64,000 bases of DNA from Thalassotalea_F euphylliae (GTDB lineage Bacteria > Pseudomonadota > Gammaproteobacteria > Enterobacterales > Alteromonadaceae): positions 744,001 through 808,000 of the forward strand of contig NZ_JBHUIB010000001.1 of the NCBI RefSeq assembly GCF_042682785.1. Direction: 5' to 3'. The translations under genes and the position numbers were made by a program. Of the stretch, positions 17,094-26,603 are shown one piece after another. Each line of letters begins with the position of its first letter. Within the stretch, counting starts at the first letter, position 1. The notes under the pieces are model-generated. The model ran no database searches. It saw nothing but the letters and a program-made list of their open reading frames with translations, and had not been told where the DNA came from.

Positions 17094-18611
17094 TTAATTC
17101 GTTAAGATAAGTTTTCTAAAGCCTTCAGCGGATCCGCGATCCATGGTCTGAAGGATAGGCGCAAATAACGCTTCTGATTTTTCAGGAGAAGCTAGTGTCT
17201 TATTGATAGTCTCGATAATCTGTTGCCCTTCGGCATTCCTACTACAAGCAATGTAACTATAGAAGTGACGCTGCTTTAATTCAGAAATAGCGAACGAAGT
17301 GATATGGCGAGCAATGTCCTCGTCATTAATAATATTCGGCACATGGCTTGGCCATGCGATCACCGCATCGACACGTTGCGACAGCAACATCGTCATCAAT
17401 TTTGTTAAGGTAACATCCTTAATTTTATACAGTTTATTTAGCGTACTAGTATTGAGTTCTTTCGTTAATGTTTTTTCCGTATTGCCATTTTCAACAATGG
17501 CTACGCGCGTATTGGGATGGGTATTAAAAAGGTCTGTCAGTGAGGCAACATTCTCAGTGTAGTCTCCCATTTTCTTTATTAACGGCGAGCTATCTAATAC
17601 GAGTAATCTTGGGCTGAGAAAGGCATAAGTTGGCGATGAAAAATGCGCTATTAATTCACGATCAGGAGTTTTAGAAATATTCAAAATGCAGCTAGTTTGG
17701 TCACCTTTCAATGTATCCAGTGCTACCCGAGAACTATTAATTTCTATATTAAAATTAACACTTGGCATATGTGCTAGTAGGTTTTTAGAAAATGCCAGCT
17801 CGTGCGGCAGAGGCTCTAAACGTGTTCCATCTTCACTGTATTTTTTGGCCATTACATGCCAGTTAACTGGTGGTGATAGCGTGACTGAATGCGTAAAATC
17901 GGCATGCACATAGTCAGCATTATTAGGAAAATACTGGGCCAACTGATTAGACTGAATAAGGTTTGTCATTGCCGCATCAAACTCAGTAGCTAACCGTTGT
18001 CCTTCTATGTTGTTATTGAATTTTAATAGTACTTTGCTCGCTGGGACTAACTCCAGGGTCTGAAATTCTCTGCTAGGGTCAGCAAGGTGAACGTTGTAGC
18101 TATAGGTAACAATGCCATCAACACGTCGGCTTCGCAGTAAATTTGGCAACTGGGAGAGGTTATCAGCGTGATACACTCCTGCACTGGGCGGCAGTATGCC
18201 AAGTTCGGCTATGTCAGAAGTCACCGCGAATAGGTGCTTCTTGGCGGGTTCATCCACGCCAAAATTGACGTGGCTCGCATCATAAAGCAATTGGACGGGG
18301 TAGTGTTTATCGATGTGGTGAGCACTATAAAGTTTATTGTCTTGAGGCTCTTGTTCGAATAGCGGAACAATAATATCCGCCCTATGTGCAGCGCTTTCTG
18401 CTTCAAACTGTGCTAATTGCGTTACAGGCACAGAGATAAAGTCGAGCTGATAGTGATTTTCTAATGCGGCTTCAATAATTCGTTGATACGTTTCAGCTTT
18501 TTTACTTATAGCTTTTGATTGGTCGGCTGGAATCACGACCCGAACGACAGGCTTGATTGCAGCCAGACACGACATCGACAACAAAAAAAGGCATAAGACT
18601 AATACGCGCAT
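17094..18611 (-). CDS. Periplasmic solute-binding-like protein (tandem SBP domains)
   Basis: 505 residues from the ATG at 18611 (GAGAGAG upstream; the frame extends to 18650). It has a clear signal peptide, residues 1-18. Two regions resemble family 3 extracellular solute-binding proteins: residues about 20-240 and about 255-500, the latter with the typical end QIIETINKTLASPEKS. No transporter genes are adjacent, so it may be an orphan binding protein or sensor. The ligand is unknown. It begins 47 bp after the broken amidohydrolase fragment on the same strand. Confidence 0.7.
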   Translation of the reverse strand: MRVLVLCLFLLSMSCLAAIKPVVRVVIPADQSKAISKKAETYQRIIEAALENHYQLDFISVPVTQLAQFEAESAAHRADIIVPLFEQEPQDNKLYSAHHIDKHYPVQLLYDASHVNFGVDEPAKKHLFAVTSDIAELGILPPSAGVYHADNLSQLPNLLRSRRVDGIVTYSYNVHLADPSREFQTLELVPASKVLLKFNNNIEGQRLATEFDAAMTNLIQSNQLAQYFPNNADYVHADFTHSVTLSPPVNWHVMAKKYSEDGTRLEPLPHELAFSKNLLAHMPSVNFNIEINSSRVALDTLKGDQTSCILNISKTPDRELIAHFSSPTYAFLSPRLLVLDSSPLIKKMGDYTENVASLTDLFNTHPNTRVAIVENGNTEKTLTKELNTSTLNKLYKIKDVTLTKLMTMLLSQRVDAVIAWPSHVPNIINDEDIARHITSFAISELKQRHFYSYIACSRNAEGQQIIETINKTLASPEKSEALFAPILQTMDRGSAEGFRKLILTN

Positions 18612-18658
18612 ACAACTCTCTCTTGCAATCAGCCTCCATGCGGTACCCAAATAAAAAA

Positions 18659-19207
18659 CTACATCGACGTTTCAGCTTTGGCATTTGCTACCATCGCTCG
18701 CACATCGTTTAGTAATGCTTCAGCATCATACACAATACCATCTTTGATGGTTAAGTGAACACCTCCAGTGCGAATTGGTTCATTGTTATCGTTCAATCGG
18801 AAATGGCCAGTGCCGTATAGTGCTTTAAAATTACGCAGAGGGTTTTCTTCAACGATAACCAAGTCCGCTTTTTTACCGACACGAATTGAGCCTATTTCAT
18901 TTTCCATACCGAGTGCCTCTGCGCCGTTAATTGTTGCAGCTTGAACTACCTCTAGTGCATTGAACCCAGCTTCACGCAATAACTCTAGCTCCCGAATATA
19001 GCCAAATCCATAAATTTTAAAAATGTAGCCAGAATCTGAGCCAGTAGTGACCCGCCCACCATGATTTTTATAATCATTTAGAAATGCCATCCATTGCTGA
19101 AAATTTTTTTTCCACGCAATTTCATCATCTGTTGTTAAATAGAACCTTAAGCTAAATATCCAATATGATAGTATGGGATTTATGGTATATTCTTTTAACA
19201 GTAACAC
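18659..19207 (-). pseudogene. Amidohydrolase, C-terminal fragment (gene split by the island)
   Basis: 182-residue frame. From TTDDEIAWKKNFQQW onward (genomic 19135 downwards) it is the C-terminal third of a metal-dependent amidohydrolase, with TTGSDSG carrying the last metal ligand region and the typical end GSIRVGKKADLVIVEENPL. About the first 24 residues are island sequence read by chance. The matching N-terminal part is at 61030-62142. Together they give an enzyme of about 520 residues, a normal family length. The fragment is probably not functional alone. Confidence 0.88.
19160..19168. repeat. Left copy of 9 bp direct repeat at island junction
   Basis: CCAATATGA, present also at 61072-61080 in the same orientation. 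A candidate attachment-site core, but short enough to be coincidence. Confidence 0.4.
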
Positions 19208-19241
19208 TTAAATATCAACTTTGTTAGGTAGTAATATTATT

Positions 19242-20441
19242 ATGCGTAAAGACATATTAGAAAATGTGAAGATAAATGGGCAACCATTTCACAAACTAAT
19301 TGTTATTACTGATGATGACAACAATGTTTTATTGCTACCATTATTATACGCTGTTCATCTTGATAGAATAGGAACCTCATTCAGATACATTCAACGTAAA
19401 GATGATGATGGGAAAGAGTATAAAGAATTGGCAGAAGGGATACTAAGTGAATCAAGTATACCTACTTACTTTTCTTATATTTCTAAATTTCACAACTATT
19501 TAAATGAGCTAGCTAAAAGCGTTGAAAACATATCAACTCATCAAGTTTATAAATGCGATAGTTATTTCGTGAATGACTACTTAAATGACTTTTTGGTCGA
19601 AAGTGGAATTAAATCAATTGATGAGCACAAAGCAGCGTTGGATGGCTACTTTAATTTCTTATCTCATATCGGTATTTGCCACTCTCTAGATTTAGCCATT
19701 TACGCTAAGTCCAGACAGCGAGTAGCAGAATTGGATGAGACAAAAAATGTCATCAAGTACGTATCACGTGATCATCGTCATTTACTGCAAATGGCATGTA
19801 AATCAAAAGCGGAAAAACTTATATTGAGAATGGGTCATGAAGTTGGGCTTAGAGCAGCAGAAAACTGTGGTCTACTTCTAAAGAAGGAAAAAGAAACCGA
19901 TACAAATAATGGATTACAGTCTCTATTTGACCAACTCGAAGAAGATAAAAATAAGAGCAAATTCAGATACCACTTACAAGGTAAATATACAAAGAATGGA
20001 CGGCCTAGAGACATTTACTTTAATAAGGAGCTACTTCTTGCTCTAAAGGATTATGTCGAAACTGAACGCCAAGACATGATTGATGTTAACGACTATCAAC
20101 ATGATTACTTATTTGTAAGAAGCGACAATGGTTGTGAGGGGCTACCTATAGCTACATGGCATGCCTCGAATGTCTTTAGTAAGAGAAAAGTAAATATCCC
20201 CGGACTTGATCAAGAGTTAACTTACCATGCTTTGCGGCATACTTTTGCCACAGAACTATTCTACCAGAATTTATTGGATAAGAGTGGTAGAGAAACTCGC
20301 AGTGAAAGTGCAGCTCTTATTAACGTCGCGATACGCCTTGGGCACAAGCTAGATAGAAAGGAAGGAAAAGCTCCTTCAACTACAACAATATATATTCGTT
20401 TGTTAGAAGAAATGAAGGATATTGAAGGGATGGCAGCTTAG
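19242..20441 (+). CDS. Tyrosine recombinase, first of the trio (GmtY-like)
   Basis: 399 residues from the ATG at 19242 (a TTG at 19221 is also in frame). It has the full tyrosine recombinase catalytic set: Arg204 in GLRAAE, Lys in KNGRPRD, His329 and Arg332 in HALRH, the LGHK box near 365 and Tyr384 in TIYIRL. The N-terminal 180 residues form the SAM-like DNA-binding domain. It stands at the island tip and reads inwards, as integrases of mobile islands do. The stop is 2 bp before the next gene. Similarity to gamma-mobile-trio recombinase GmtY is my best family guess from architecture, not a search result. Confidence 0.8.
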   Translation: MRKDILENVKINGQPFHKLIVITDDDNNVLLLPLLYAVHLDRIGTSFRYIQRKDDDGKEYKELAEGILSESSIPTYFSYISKFHNYLNELAKSVENISTHQVYKCDSYFVNDYLNDFLVESGIKSIDEHKAALDGYFNFLSHIGICHSLDLAIYAKSRQRVAELDETKNVIKYVSRDHRHLLQMACKSKAEKLILRMGHEVGLRAAENCGLLLKKEKETDTNNGLQSLFDQLEEDKNKSKFRYHLQGKYTKNGRPRDIYFNKELLLALKDYVETERQDMIDVNDYQHDYLFVRSDNGCEGLPIATWHASNVFSKRKVNIPGLDQELTYHALRHTFATELFYQNLLDKSGRETRSESAALINVAIRLGHKLDRKEGKAPSTTTIYIRLLEEMKDIEGMAA

Positions 20442-20443
20442 TT

Positions 20444-22546
20444 ATGGATGACAATAATAGAACATCTGAATTCGCATGGGACAATACGAATTTAGCAAAT
20501 ACATTTTCAAAAAATCGTTCTCAAGATCCAGTTCCTCTGCCTGTTGATACTAATAGGATCAACACAGGTGCTTACTTAGCATCTACGAGAATAACTGAAC
20601 TTACGAACCAGCATGAAAAGGCGACATTAATATTTAAACTTTTGCGTTTGTACTTAACAACCCCCAAATTCAACAAAATTAAGGAACAATCTCGACAAGG
20701 TTACCTAAACGCAATCCATTATTTTGTCACTTGGCTGAACACTAAAGATAATGTTTCAAACACAGTGGTAAAAGATTTTGAGACTGAACAAGTAAATCAT
20801 AAAAAAATAAAGCCGGAATCTACAGGAGCCACTGAAATTTTGTTTTGCATAAAACATGCATTGGTAAAATCTTCCTTGGCAGGTTCTGACTTAAAGTTTA
20901 TTAGTACGGTAATAAATAAAAGTAAGTTGATTCCAAACTCAAACGTTTCGACTAAACAAGCGACGCTAACAGGATATTTTTTAGAACATTCATGGATTGA
21001 GAGTGAAATAGGCAACAAACAGTTTCTAAAATTGGCTAGCCCTAAACGCTTAATAGAGTCGTTCAGAATAGTAGTTTCAGAATCTTTGTTCTACCTGAAA
21101 AAATTTGGAGAGTTGATAAAACAAAGTTCTGATTTCAACAATTTAGTGTTGAACAACTCTGATGATATTTACACTCAACGAAATGAACTTGCAGATCTTA
21201 TTAGCAAAAGGGTCGTTTTGGATGACTTAAAAAGACCTGCTGATATTTTTTCCAACATTCTACTTATTGACGGCACCAGAACTAAATTCGAGGCTCAGAT
21301 ACTTAATAACTTAAGTAAGGGTAAACCAGCTCCAGTAAAGTCTATTATCAAAACTCAGGTTTTTATAAATAACAATTTTGGAGAAGTCATTTCTGAATTA
21401 GAGCAACTTTTAATGGCATTTTTATGTGCTTCTTATTGTGTGCAACCAGAAGACATTTTTAAGTTACGAAAAAAACACTTCGCTGTTGCACGAAACACTA
21501 GAAATGAACCTCGTAATATATCGATAACTTACTTCAAAGGCAGATCAGGCGGCAATCACGACACGCCTGTTCTCTCTATGCGGCATTCCGCAGGACGAGC
21601 TATATACCAATATTTGGATAGTATACCTGAAAATCAGGAACACCTATTTAGCCAAAAGCTAGATCGAGTTAAGTTTTCGACCTATTCGATACATTCAGTT
21701 AAAAATGATAATTCGATTTCAAGTTTTTTAGTAAGGCTTTGGCGTAGCAATCACTTCAAATCTCAAGTAATGCCTGTATTAAATACTGAGGGGAAAAGTA
21801 CTCTTTTTCTTGATTGTATATCTGCGATTTCTTCACCTAAAGCTTTCCCATTCTCCGCATGGAAGAGAAATAATATGGGATTGTATGAAGATTACATCAA
21901 CTCAAGTGTATTTACTCAACCAGTATATCTATTTTGGTTGGCGCATATAAAAAACTCTGCTGTCCATGCTAACTCTGATAAATACCGAGACGGTGATATT
22001 AAAAATTTTAATTCTCATACATCTTTGACCGAAAAGACCAACTATTTAGGCTCCGATAACCCAGAATTTGTGAATCAAGCTGGACGTGTTTCACGAGCTG
22101 TATTACAAGATATCGAAAGCTCCGTATATCAACCAAACTTGGACAAACTCCAATCAAAGATCCACGATAAAAATATACGCTCTCATTTGGTTAAAATTAC
22201 TGAAAACGATGACCTATCAGTCAAAGCAATCGCTCATGAAGATAATACCTACGTTTCATCAGAATTTGATTTTGATGACATTAGAATAATTGAAAGTAAG
22301 GAAACGGTAGTGCAAATGCTTCACTACATAGCTCAAGCTGATAAATATTCGGAGCAACTAAAAAAGATGAATCCTAACTTTTTTTACTTCACTGTTCTGG
22401 TCAACGTTGAGTGGCATAAATACGTACTGTCTGAGCTGTTCAGTCCTAAATCTGATGCATTCATTCAAGGCAAGAGCACATACGAAAATATCAAAAAACA
22501 TTTGCCAGATTTATTTACAAATGAACTGTATGGAGGGATTGGCTAA
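20444..22546 (+). CDS. Large tyrosine-recombinase-like protein, degenerate active site
   Basis: 700 residues. Placed between two clear tyrosine recombinases in one operon, and its C-terminal half still shows the fold: the box I equivalent reads YCVQPEDIF (about residue 331) with Gln where the catalytic Arg is expected. A box III/nucleophile-like SHTSLTEKTNYL (about 523-535) keeps His and Tyr, but no HxxR motif is evident. It is probably a structural partner in the recombination complex, as proposed for members of recombinase trios. The stop codon overlaps the next start (TAATG at 22544-22548). Confidence 0.7.
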   Translation: MDDNNRTSEFAWDNTNLANTFSKNRSQDPVPLPVDTNRINTGAYLASTRITELTNQHEKATLIFKLLRLYLTTPKFNKIKEQSRQGYLNAIHYFVTWLNTKDNVSNTVVKDFETEQVNHKKIKPESTGATEILFCIKHALVKSSLAGSDLKFISTVINKSKLIPNSNVSTKQATLTGYFLEHSWIESEIGNKQFLKLASPKRLIESFRIVVSESLFYLKKFGELIKQSSDFNNLVLNNSDDIYTQRNELADLISKRVVLDDLKRPADIFSNILLIDGTRTKFEAQILNNLSKGKPAPVKSIIKTQVFINNNFGEVISELEQLLMAFLCASYCVQPEDIFKLRKKHFAVARNTRNEPRNISITYFKGRSGGNHDTPVLSMRHSAGRAIYQYLDSIPENQEHLFSQKLDRVKFSTYSIHSVKNDNSISSFLVRLWRSNHFKSQVMPVLNTEGKSTLFLDCISAISSPKAFPFSAWKRNNMGLYEDYINSSVFTQPVYLFWLAHIKNSAVHANSDKYRDGDIKNFNSHTSLTEKTNYLGSDNPEFVNQAGRVSRAVLQDIESSVYQPNLDKLQSKIHDKNIRSHLVKITENDDLSVKAIAHEDNTYVSSEFDFDDIRIIESKETVVQMLHYIAQADKYSEQLKKMNPNFFYFTVLVNVEWHKYVLSELFSPKSDAFIQGKSTYENIKKHLPDLFTNELYGGIG

Positions 22547-25263
22547 TGAGCAGTGTTATTTCCATTTCTCAGCAATCTCAGGAACTGTTAAATAACAATG
22601 AGCTTATAGAGATCTTAAATGGTCTGTCTCAAAGCTCAACTAACAACATTAACTCTTTATCTTGGACGTTTAAAAATAAATACTTTGACGTTACTACGGA
22701 TTTTTCTTCGATAGAAAACTTGAAAGGTTTATATCCTGATTGGTTTGACAGTTTTCCTATTTCTCCGACTGATATGGCCAAGTATATTTGGTTGAACCAA
22801 ATGGATATTAGCTCTCAAGGTGCTCACTATTTTATAGGCCGATTTAATGGACTAGTTCTACTATTTTACTTCCTAGCACAAAATAATTGGCACAGAATAG
22901 ACAGAGAAAACCTTTATTCTTTCATTGAATGGTTCCTTCTACATGACTTTAACAAATTTGTTTTCAAGAGACCTTCTATCAAAAGTTACGCTCTTTTTAT
23001 CAGAGCTACGAAGTTAACCGATATAAACTTATTGCTTAAAGAAATCGGCATCGACAACTTTATTCAAGATGTTAAAGAAATCCACATTGATCAAACTCTT
23101 AAGAATGCAATTGATGTATTAAGTGGCGGAGAAGTTACTTACAATCAATGGAAAGATGGGGGAACGTTTAACTTTCTGACATTGGATTATGGCAGATATT
23201 ATGTTGACTATTGTCAGGAGTACTTTAGTCAATATATAAACCATGCGCATGTATTAATGCGCATAATGAACGAGTCAAAGGATGACCTTCAACGATTAGG
23301 TGCTAAGGGCAAGACTGACAGGGCTGTGCTAAGGATTCTGTCTGGAGAAACAATCGATAACTTAATAAAGGAGTTTTCATTAAAAAGGGATGTGGCCTAT
23401 GAACTGGCAGAGATACTAAAATCAAAATATCAGCGGTATATGCTGCCGTTACTCCAACATGACTATCTTTTATCAGATGAAAGCATAGACAGGGTCATTG
23501 AACGTTTTAACCTTCCAAATGATCTTCATATTCGCGATAAAATAACATTTCTAGTTGAACATGTTTCGCTGTCACAAAACATTGAGTTGGTAAGGAAATC
23601 GTTTAACGGTGACTTACAGCACATTTCGCTCGAACAGTTAACGATAGCTATTAATGAAATAAAACAAAGTGCGCCTGTAGAGGTCACAATGCCAGACTCT
23701 GACTTCTACGAGCAATTAGGCATACCGAAGACGAGTAGATCAATCATCAACAGTTTTGTAAAAACCATTCGGGATGCTGGCTTAACCTATTTTGTTTCAC
23801 TCAATGGCTGGAGAAAATCAGAGTATGGTTTCCCCTTAACTTCGGTTAGTTCGATTGAAAATACGGATCCTTTGGATAAACATGCTTATCCTATACGGTT
23901 CATCGTAGATTGGCATGTTTTTAAAACGCATGGAGACACGATTACACAGCGTGAGATAACCCATACATCGTATAGATTAATCAATCAGCTTTCACTGCTA
24001 CATGAAAGTCATGAAACATGTCCAGCAATGTACTTTGCTAAAGCAAACGCCAAAGATATCAAAAACTCAGGTAAAAGGATTGAAGCATCTGTTAAATCAA
24101 ACTGGACACGCTTTATAGATAACTATGAACCTTTCAAAGCCATTGGCACGCAAAATCAAATTGATGCAATCTTGGCTGCTAGTAAACCCGACAACGTACT
24201 ATCTTTTGAGGAAGCACAAAAAATACAAGGGCTACAGAAAATTATCAAAGCCAATGAATGGCAAAAATATATAGCCGATAATGAGCTGAGAGACGCGTAT
24301 GAACGCGCCCAAAGAGAGAGAACAAGAGTAGATTTTTACCTTACTGGCCCAGAAAATAAATCTAAAAAAAACTGGCTCATTAAATATAAAAGCTATTTAT
24401 TACAAGGGGAGACTGAGTTACCTAGCGAATGGATAACTATGCTAGACGAGCATTTATCTGATGACACCAAAGATTATATTCGTTCCTCTGAGCATAGTTA
24501 TCTCAAAACCAACAGTGTCTCGAAAATAATCTCCGCTGAAATTATCGAAGGATGCTTATATCCAACTCCGCATGCCTTCCGGCATATGTGGGCTGAGGCA
24601 GTCTACAGGCGTTTTGATGGCGACGTTGGCTGGATGATACGCAGTCAATTCAAACACATCACAATGGGAATGTGGCTCGCTTATATCAGAGATAAAGATA
24701 ACCGAGACTTAAACAATCACGTTCAAGTAGCGGTAAAGACTAGTTTGTTAAACAACTGGCTGCAAAACGAAGGAAAAGAGCATGCAGGCCGATTCCACGT
24801 ATTCTTAAGACGGTTATTTAAAGTCAGTAAGTTACAAAAAGTAGAAAGTCTACATGCAGTCATAGAAAACTTAGCAAAAATTGAAATTACAGATATAAAA
24901 GCGAATCCGTGGGGATTTTGCTTATTAAGGCGCACTAATAAAGAATTAGCAAAATGTGCTGAAGATGGAGTTCCGCAACGTCAAAACGCTACTCCAATCC
25001 TTTGTCTTGGCTGTCATCACAACTTAACTAAGTCTTCTAATGTTGATTACATTGTCTTTGAAACAATGCAACATATCGCTTTATTAAGCCGTAATGATCT
25101 GGAGTTGTTTCCTCTAAATATTCTGTGGAGTTCTTATGATTTAATCAAAAAAGCACACAAGCATATTTCAAACCTCTCGCCAAATAATGAAGTGCTTAAA
25201 CAATACCAAACTGCAATGATTGCTTATGAAAAATTAGCTAAGAAAGAGAATAAAAATGCTTAA
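22546..25263 (+). CDS. Large tyrosine recombinase with C-terminal zinc motif (GmtZ-like)
   Basis: 905 residues. Catalytic motifs: Arg in GWRKSEYG (about residue 423), HAFRH (about 676-680), His in QFKHIT and Tyr in WLAYIRD (about 713). After the catalytic domain come Cys residues in LAKCAED and CLGCHHN (about 803-823), a probable zinc site. The HAFRHMWAEAV segment and size fit the family formerly called VPA1269 and now GmtZ, known from mobile islands of Vibrio. It overlaps the genes on both sides, so all four are made together. The exact family needs a profile search. Confidence 0.75.
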   Translation: MSSVISISQQSQELLNNNELIEILNGLSQSSTNNINSLSWTFKNKYFDVTTDFSSIENLKGLYPDWFDSFPISPTDMAKYIWLNQMDISSQGAHYFIGRFNGLVLLFYFLAQNNWHRIDRENLYSFIEWFLLHDFNKFVFKRPSIKSYALFIRATKLTDINLLLKEIGIDNFIQDVKEIHIDQTLKNAIDVLSGGEVTYNQWKDGGTFNFLTLDYGRYYVDYCQEYFSQYINHAHVLMRIMNESKDDLQRLGAKGKTDRAVLRILSGETIDNLIKEFSLKRDVAYELAEILKSKYQRYMLPLLQHDYLLSDESIDRVIERFNLPNDLHIRDKITFLVEHVSLSQNIELVRKSFNGDLQHISLEQLTIAINEIKQSAPVEVTMPDSDFYEQLGIPKTSRSIINSFVKTIRDAGLTYFVSLNGWRKSEYGFPLTSVSSIENTDPLDKHAYPIRFIVDWHVFKTHGDTITQREITHTSYRLINQLSLLHESHETCPAMYFAKANAKDIKNSGKRIEASVKSNWTRFIDNYEPFKAIGTQNQIDAILAASKPDNVLSFEEAQKIQGLQKIIKANEWQKYIADNELRDAYERAQRERTRVDFYLTGPENKSKKNWLIKYKSYLLQGETELPSEWITMLDEHLSDDTKDYIRSSEHSYLKTNSVSKIISAEIIEGCLYPTPHAFRHMWAEAVYRRFDGDVGWMIRSQFKHITMGMWLAYIRDKDNRDLNNHVQVAVKTSLLNNWLQNEGKEHAGRFHVFLRRLFKVSKLQKVESLHAVIENLAKIEITDIKANPWGFCLLRRTNKELAKCAEDGVPQRQNATPILCLGCHHNLTKSSNVDYIVFETMQHIALLSRNDLELFPLNILWSSYDLIKKAHKHISNLSPNNEVLKQYQTAMIAYEKLAKKENKNA

Positions 25264-25786
25264 TCATTTTGAAGCCAAAGCAGAAGAAGCAAAAAAAGAT
25301 GAGCTACCAGAGTGGGTATCAGAGAATAACTTATCTAAACCTGCTTACTTAGAGATTATCAAAAAGCAAGATGAGTTGATGGCTTATATAGAAAGGCACA
25401 AAAACTTATCTGACTTTAAGGCTAAAAAAACTTACCACATTTCAGCTCGAAGTATTGCGATAGCGTTGGATTGTGCAGCCAATAGCCTCACTGACGAAAA
25501 AAAAGTAAGTTTTGCAAAAGACTTTAATGACTTTTTAAAAGGGGTTAACAAAGAACTTCTAGAGGCCAAAAATGCTCGCGTTGAAAAACAAAGAAAAAAA
25601 CAGAGCCGTGGTAAACACGCTGCTACCAAAGAAGAGCTAGTAGAGCTTGCCACATCCACTGAAGATCAACTAAAAGAGCTACAAAAGAAAAATGTAATTG
25701 AACAAGTAGAGACTATTTTCAATCAGCTTGATGAGCCAATTAGAAGAAAGTTACAAATACGGCCTTCTAATGTGGTTAAATTTTAA
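25256..25786 (+). CDS. Small coiled-coil accessory protein of the recombinase operon (GmtX-like)
   Basis: 176 residues, rich in Lys/Glu, with predicted coiled coil at about residues 100-150, and a short N-terminal segment with helix-turn-helix character (YHISARSIAIALD, about 62-75). It overlaps the third recombinase gene by 8 bp. Small coiled-coil proteins end comparable operons (TnpC of Tn554, GmtX of gamma-mobile-trio islands), where they help orient or regulate recombination. The function here is inferred from position. Confidence 0.65.
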   Translation: MLNHFEAKAEEAKKDELPEWVSENNLSKPAYLEIIKKQDELMAYIERHKNLSDFKAKKTYHISARSIAIALDCAANSLTDEKKVSFAKDFNDFLKGVNKELLEAKNARVEKQRKKQSRGKHAATKEELVELATSTEDQLKELQKKNVIEQVETIFNQLDEPIRRKLQIRPSNVVKF

Positions 25787-25886
25787 TGGTTAAATTTTCG
25801 GTGTCGATGCAGGCATTCCGGGGTATCAATGATCTTTCTGATTACGCAGACTTTAACTAGCTGATATGAATAAGTCTTAACTTGAT

Positions 25887-25926
25887 CTGTCAGGTTTGAC
25901 TAATAGAACTTAATCAAACCTGACAG
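25887..25926. repeat. 13 bp perfect inverted repeat behind the recombinase operon
   Basis: CTGTCAGGTTTGA (25887-25899) and TCAAACCTGACAG (25914-25926) with a 14 nt loop, lying between convergent transcription units. There is no T-run on either side. It may be a convergent terminator or a scar of an inserted cassette. Confidence 0.55.
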
Positions 25927-25951
25927 TCGCATAAGTGCCCAAAAGCAGACC

Positions 25952-26170
25952 TTAAGATTTATTGCAGCAACTGCTTCCTTCTTGAATAGGTGGGCATTTA
26001 ACAGTCCCGTAAGAGCAATAAACGCAACAATCGCCTTTTAACGGCTTGAGTAGCGCTTTGCATCCCTCACATTCGTAATACCACTGGCAGGCGTTTGTTG
26101 GCATGGTCTCGACCTTACTAAATCCGCATTTGGGACAAGTAATCTTAGATTCTAATTCTATACCTTGCAT
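25952..26170 (-). CDS. GDCCVxC domain protein of the mer module
   Basis: 72 residues with eleven cysteines: CPKC, C in NACQW, CEGC, GDCCVYC, KCPP and SSCC. The GDCCVYCSYGTVKCPP motif defines the GDCCVxC family (some members are selenoproteins), which accompanies mercury transport genes. It probably binds Hg or another soft metal in the cytoplasm. It overlaps merC by 13 bp and is last in the operon. Confidence 0.85.
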   Translation of the reverse strand: MQGIELESKITCPKCGFSKVETMPTNACQWYYECEGCKALLKPLKGDCCVYCSYGTVKCPPIQEGSSCCNKS

Positions 26171-26547
26171 ACGGGTTCCTTAACTGGCTTAACGATATCC
26201 AACACTGACATAATTACCATCCATGTGATCCCAAAGTAAAATAAGTAAGTGCTCCAGTCGTATTGCCACAACGGATAAAGTGCCAGCAATACTGCAATTG
26301 GGCCAACTACACTTAATATGCCTCTTACCACATGCTTATGTTGATACCAGTTGTACGAGTTGACCAATAAAGCGAGTGCAGCAAACAATGGTAATAAAGT
26401 ATTAACCGCTATTCCTTCAAAATGAGACAGGAAACCAAGCCCTAGAGCTGATGCTAGTGAACCGAGTGCTGGAAAACATGCTGTGCAGCTAAGTGCGGCT
26501 AGCCAAACGCCACCAGAGCCGATTTTATCAAGAATTTTATTAATCAT
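26158..26547 (-). CDS. merC: MerC-type mercury transport protein
   Basis: 129 residues with four membrane helices. Helix 1 has the paired cysteines CTACFPALGSLASALG (near residue 21) that characterise MerC, an inner-membrane importer of Hg(II). A further Cys near the C-terminus (EPVCKV) may hand metal to the cytoplasm. It lies directly downstream of a MerR-type promoter. No merA, merT or merP is in the window. Confidence 0.88.
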   Translation of the reverse strand: MINKILDKIGSGGVWLAALSCTACFPALGSLASALGLGFLSHFEGIAVNTLLPLFAALALLVNSYNWYQHKHVVRGILSVVGPIAVLLALYPLWQYDWSTYLFYFGITWMVIMSVLDIVKPVKEPVCKV

Positions 26548-26568
26548 AATTACCTCTATTTTTGAGGT

Positions 26569-26600
26569 AGTTTAAACTCCGTATATAGGTACAGAGTCAA
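26569..26600 (-). promoter_or_regulatory. MerR-type promoter/operator for merC
   Basis: Read on the minus strand: -35 TTGACT (26600-26595) and -10 TAAACT (26574-26569), with a spacer of about 20 bp. A dyad at 26576-26597 has arms ACTCCGTA and TACAGAGT, closely matching mer operators (TCCGTAC...GTACGGA). The long spacer is the mark of MerR-activated promoters. It lies between merR and merC, which are in tandem rather than divergent. Confidence 0.85.
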
Positions 26601-26603
26601 CAG

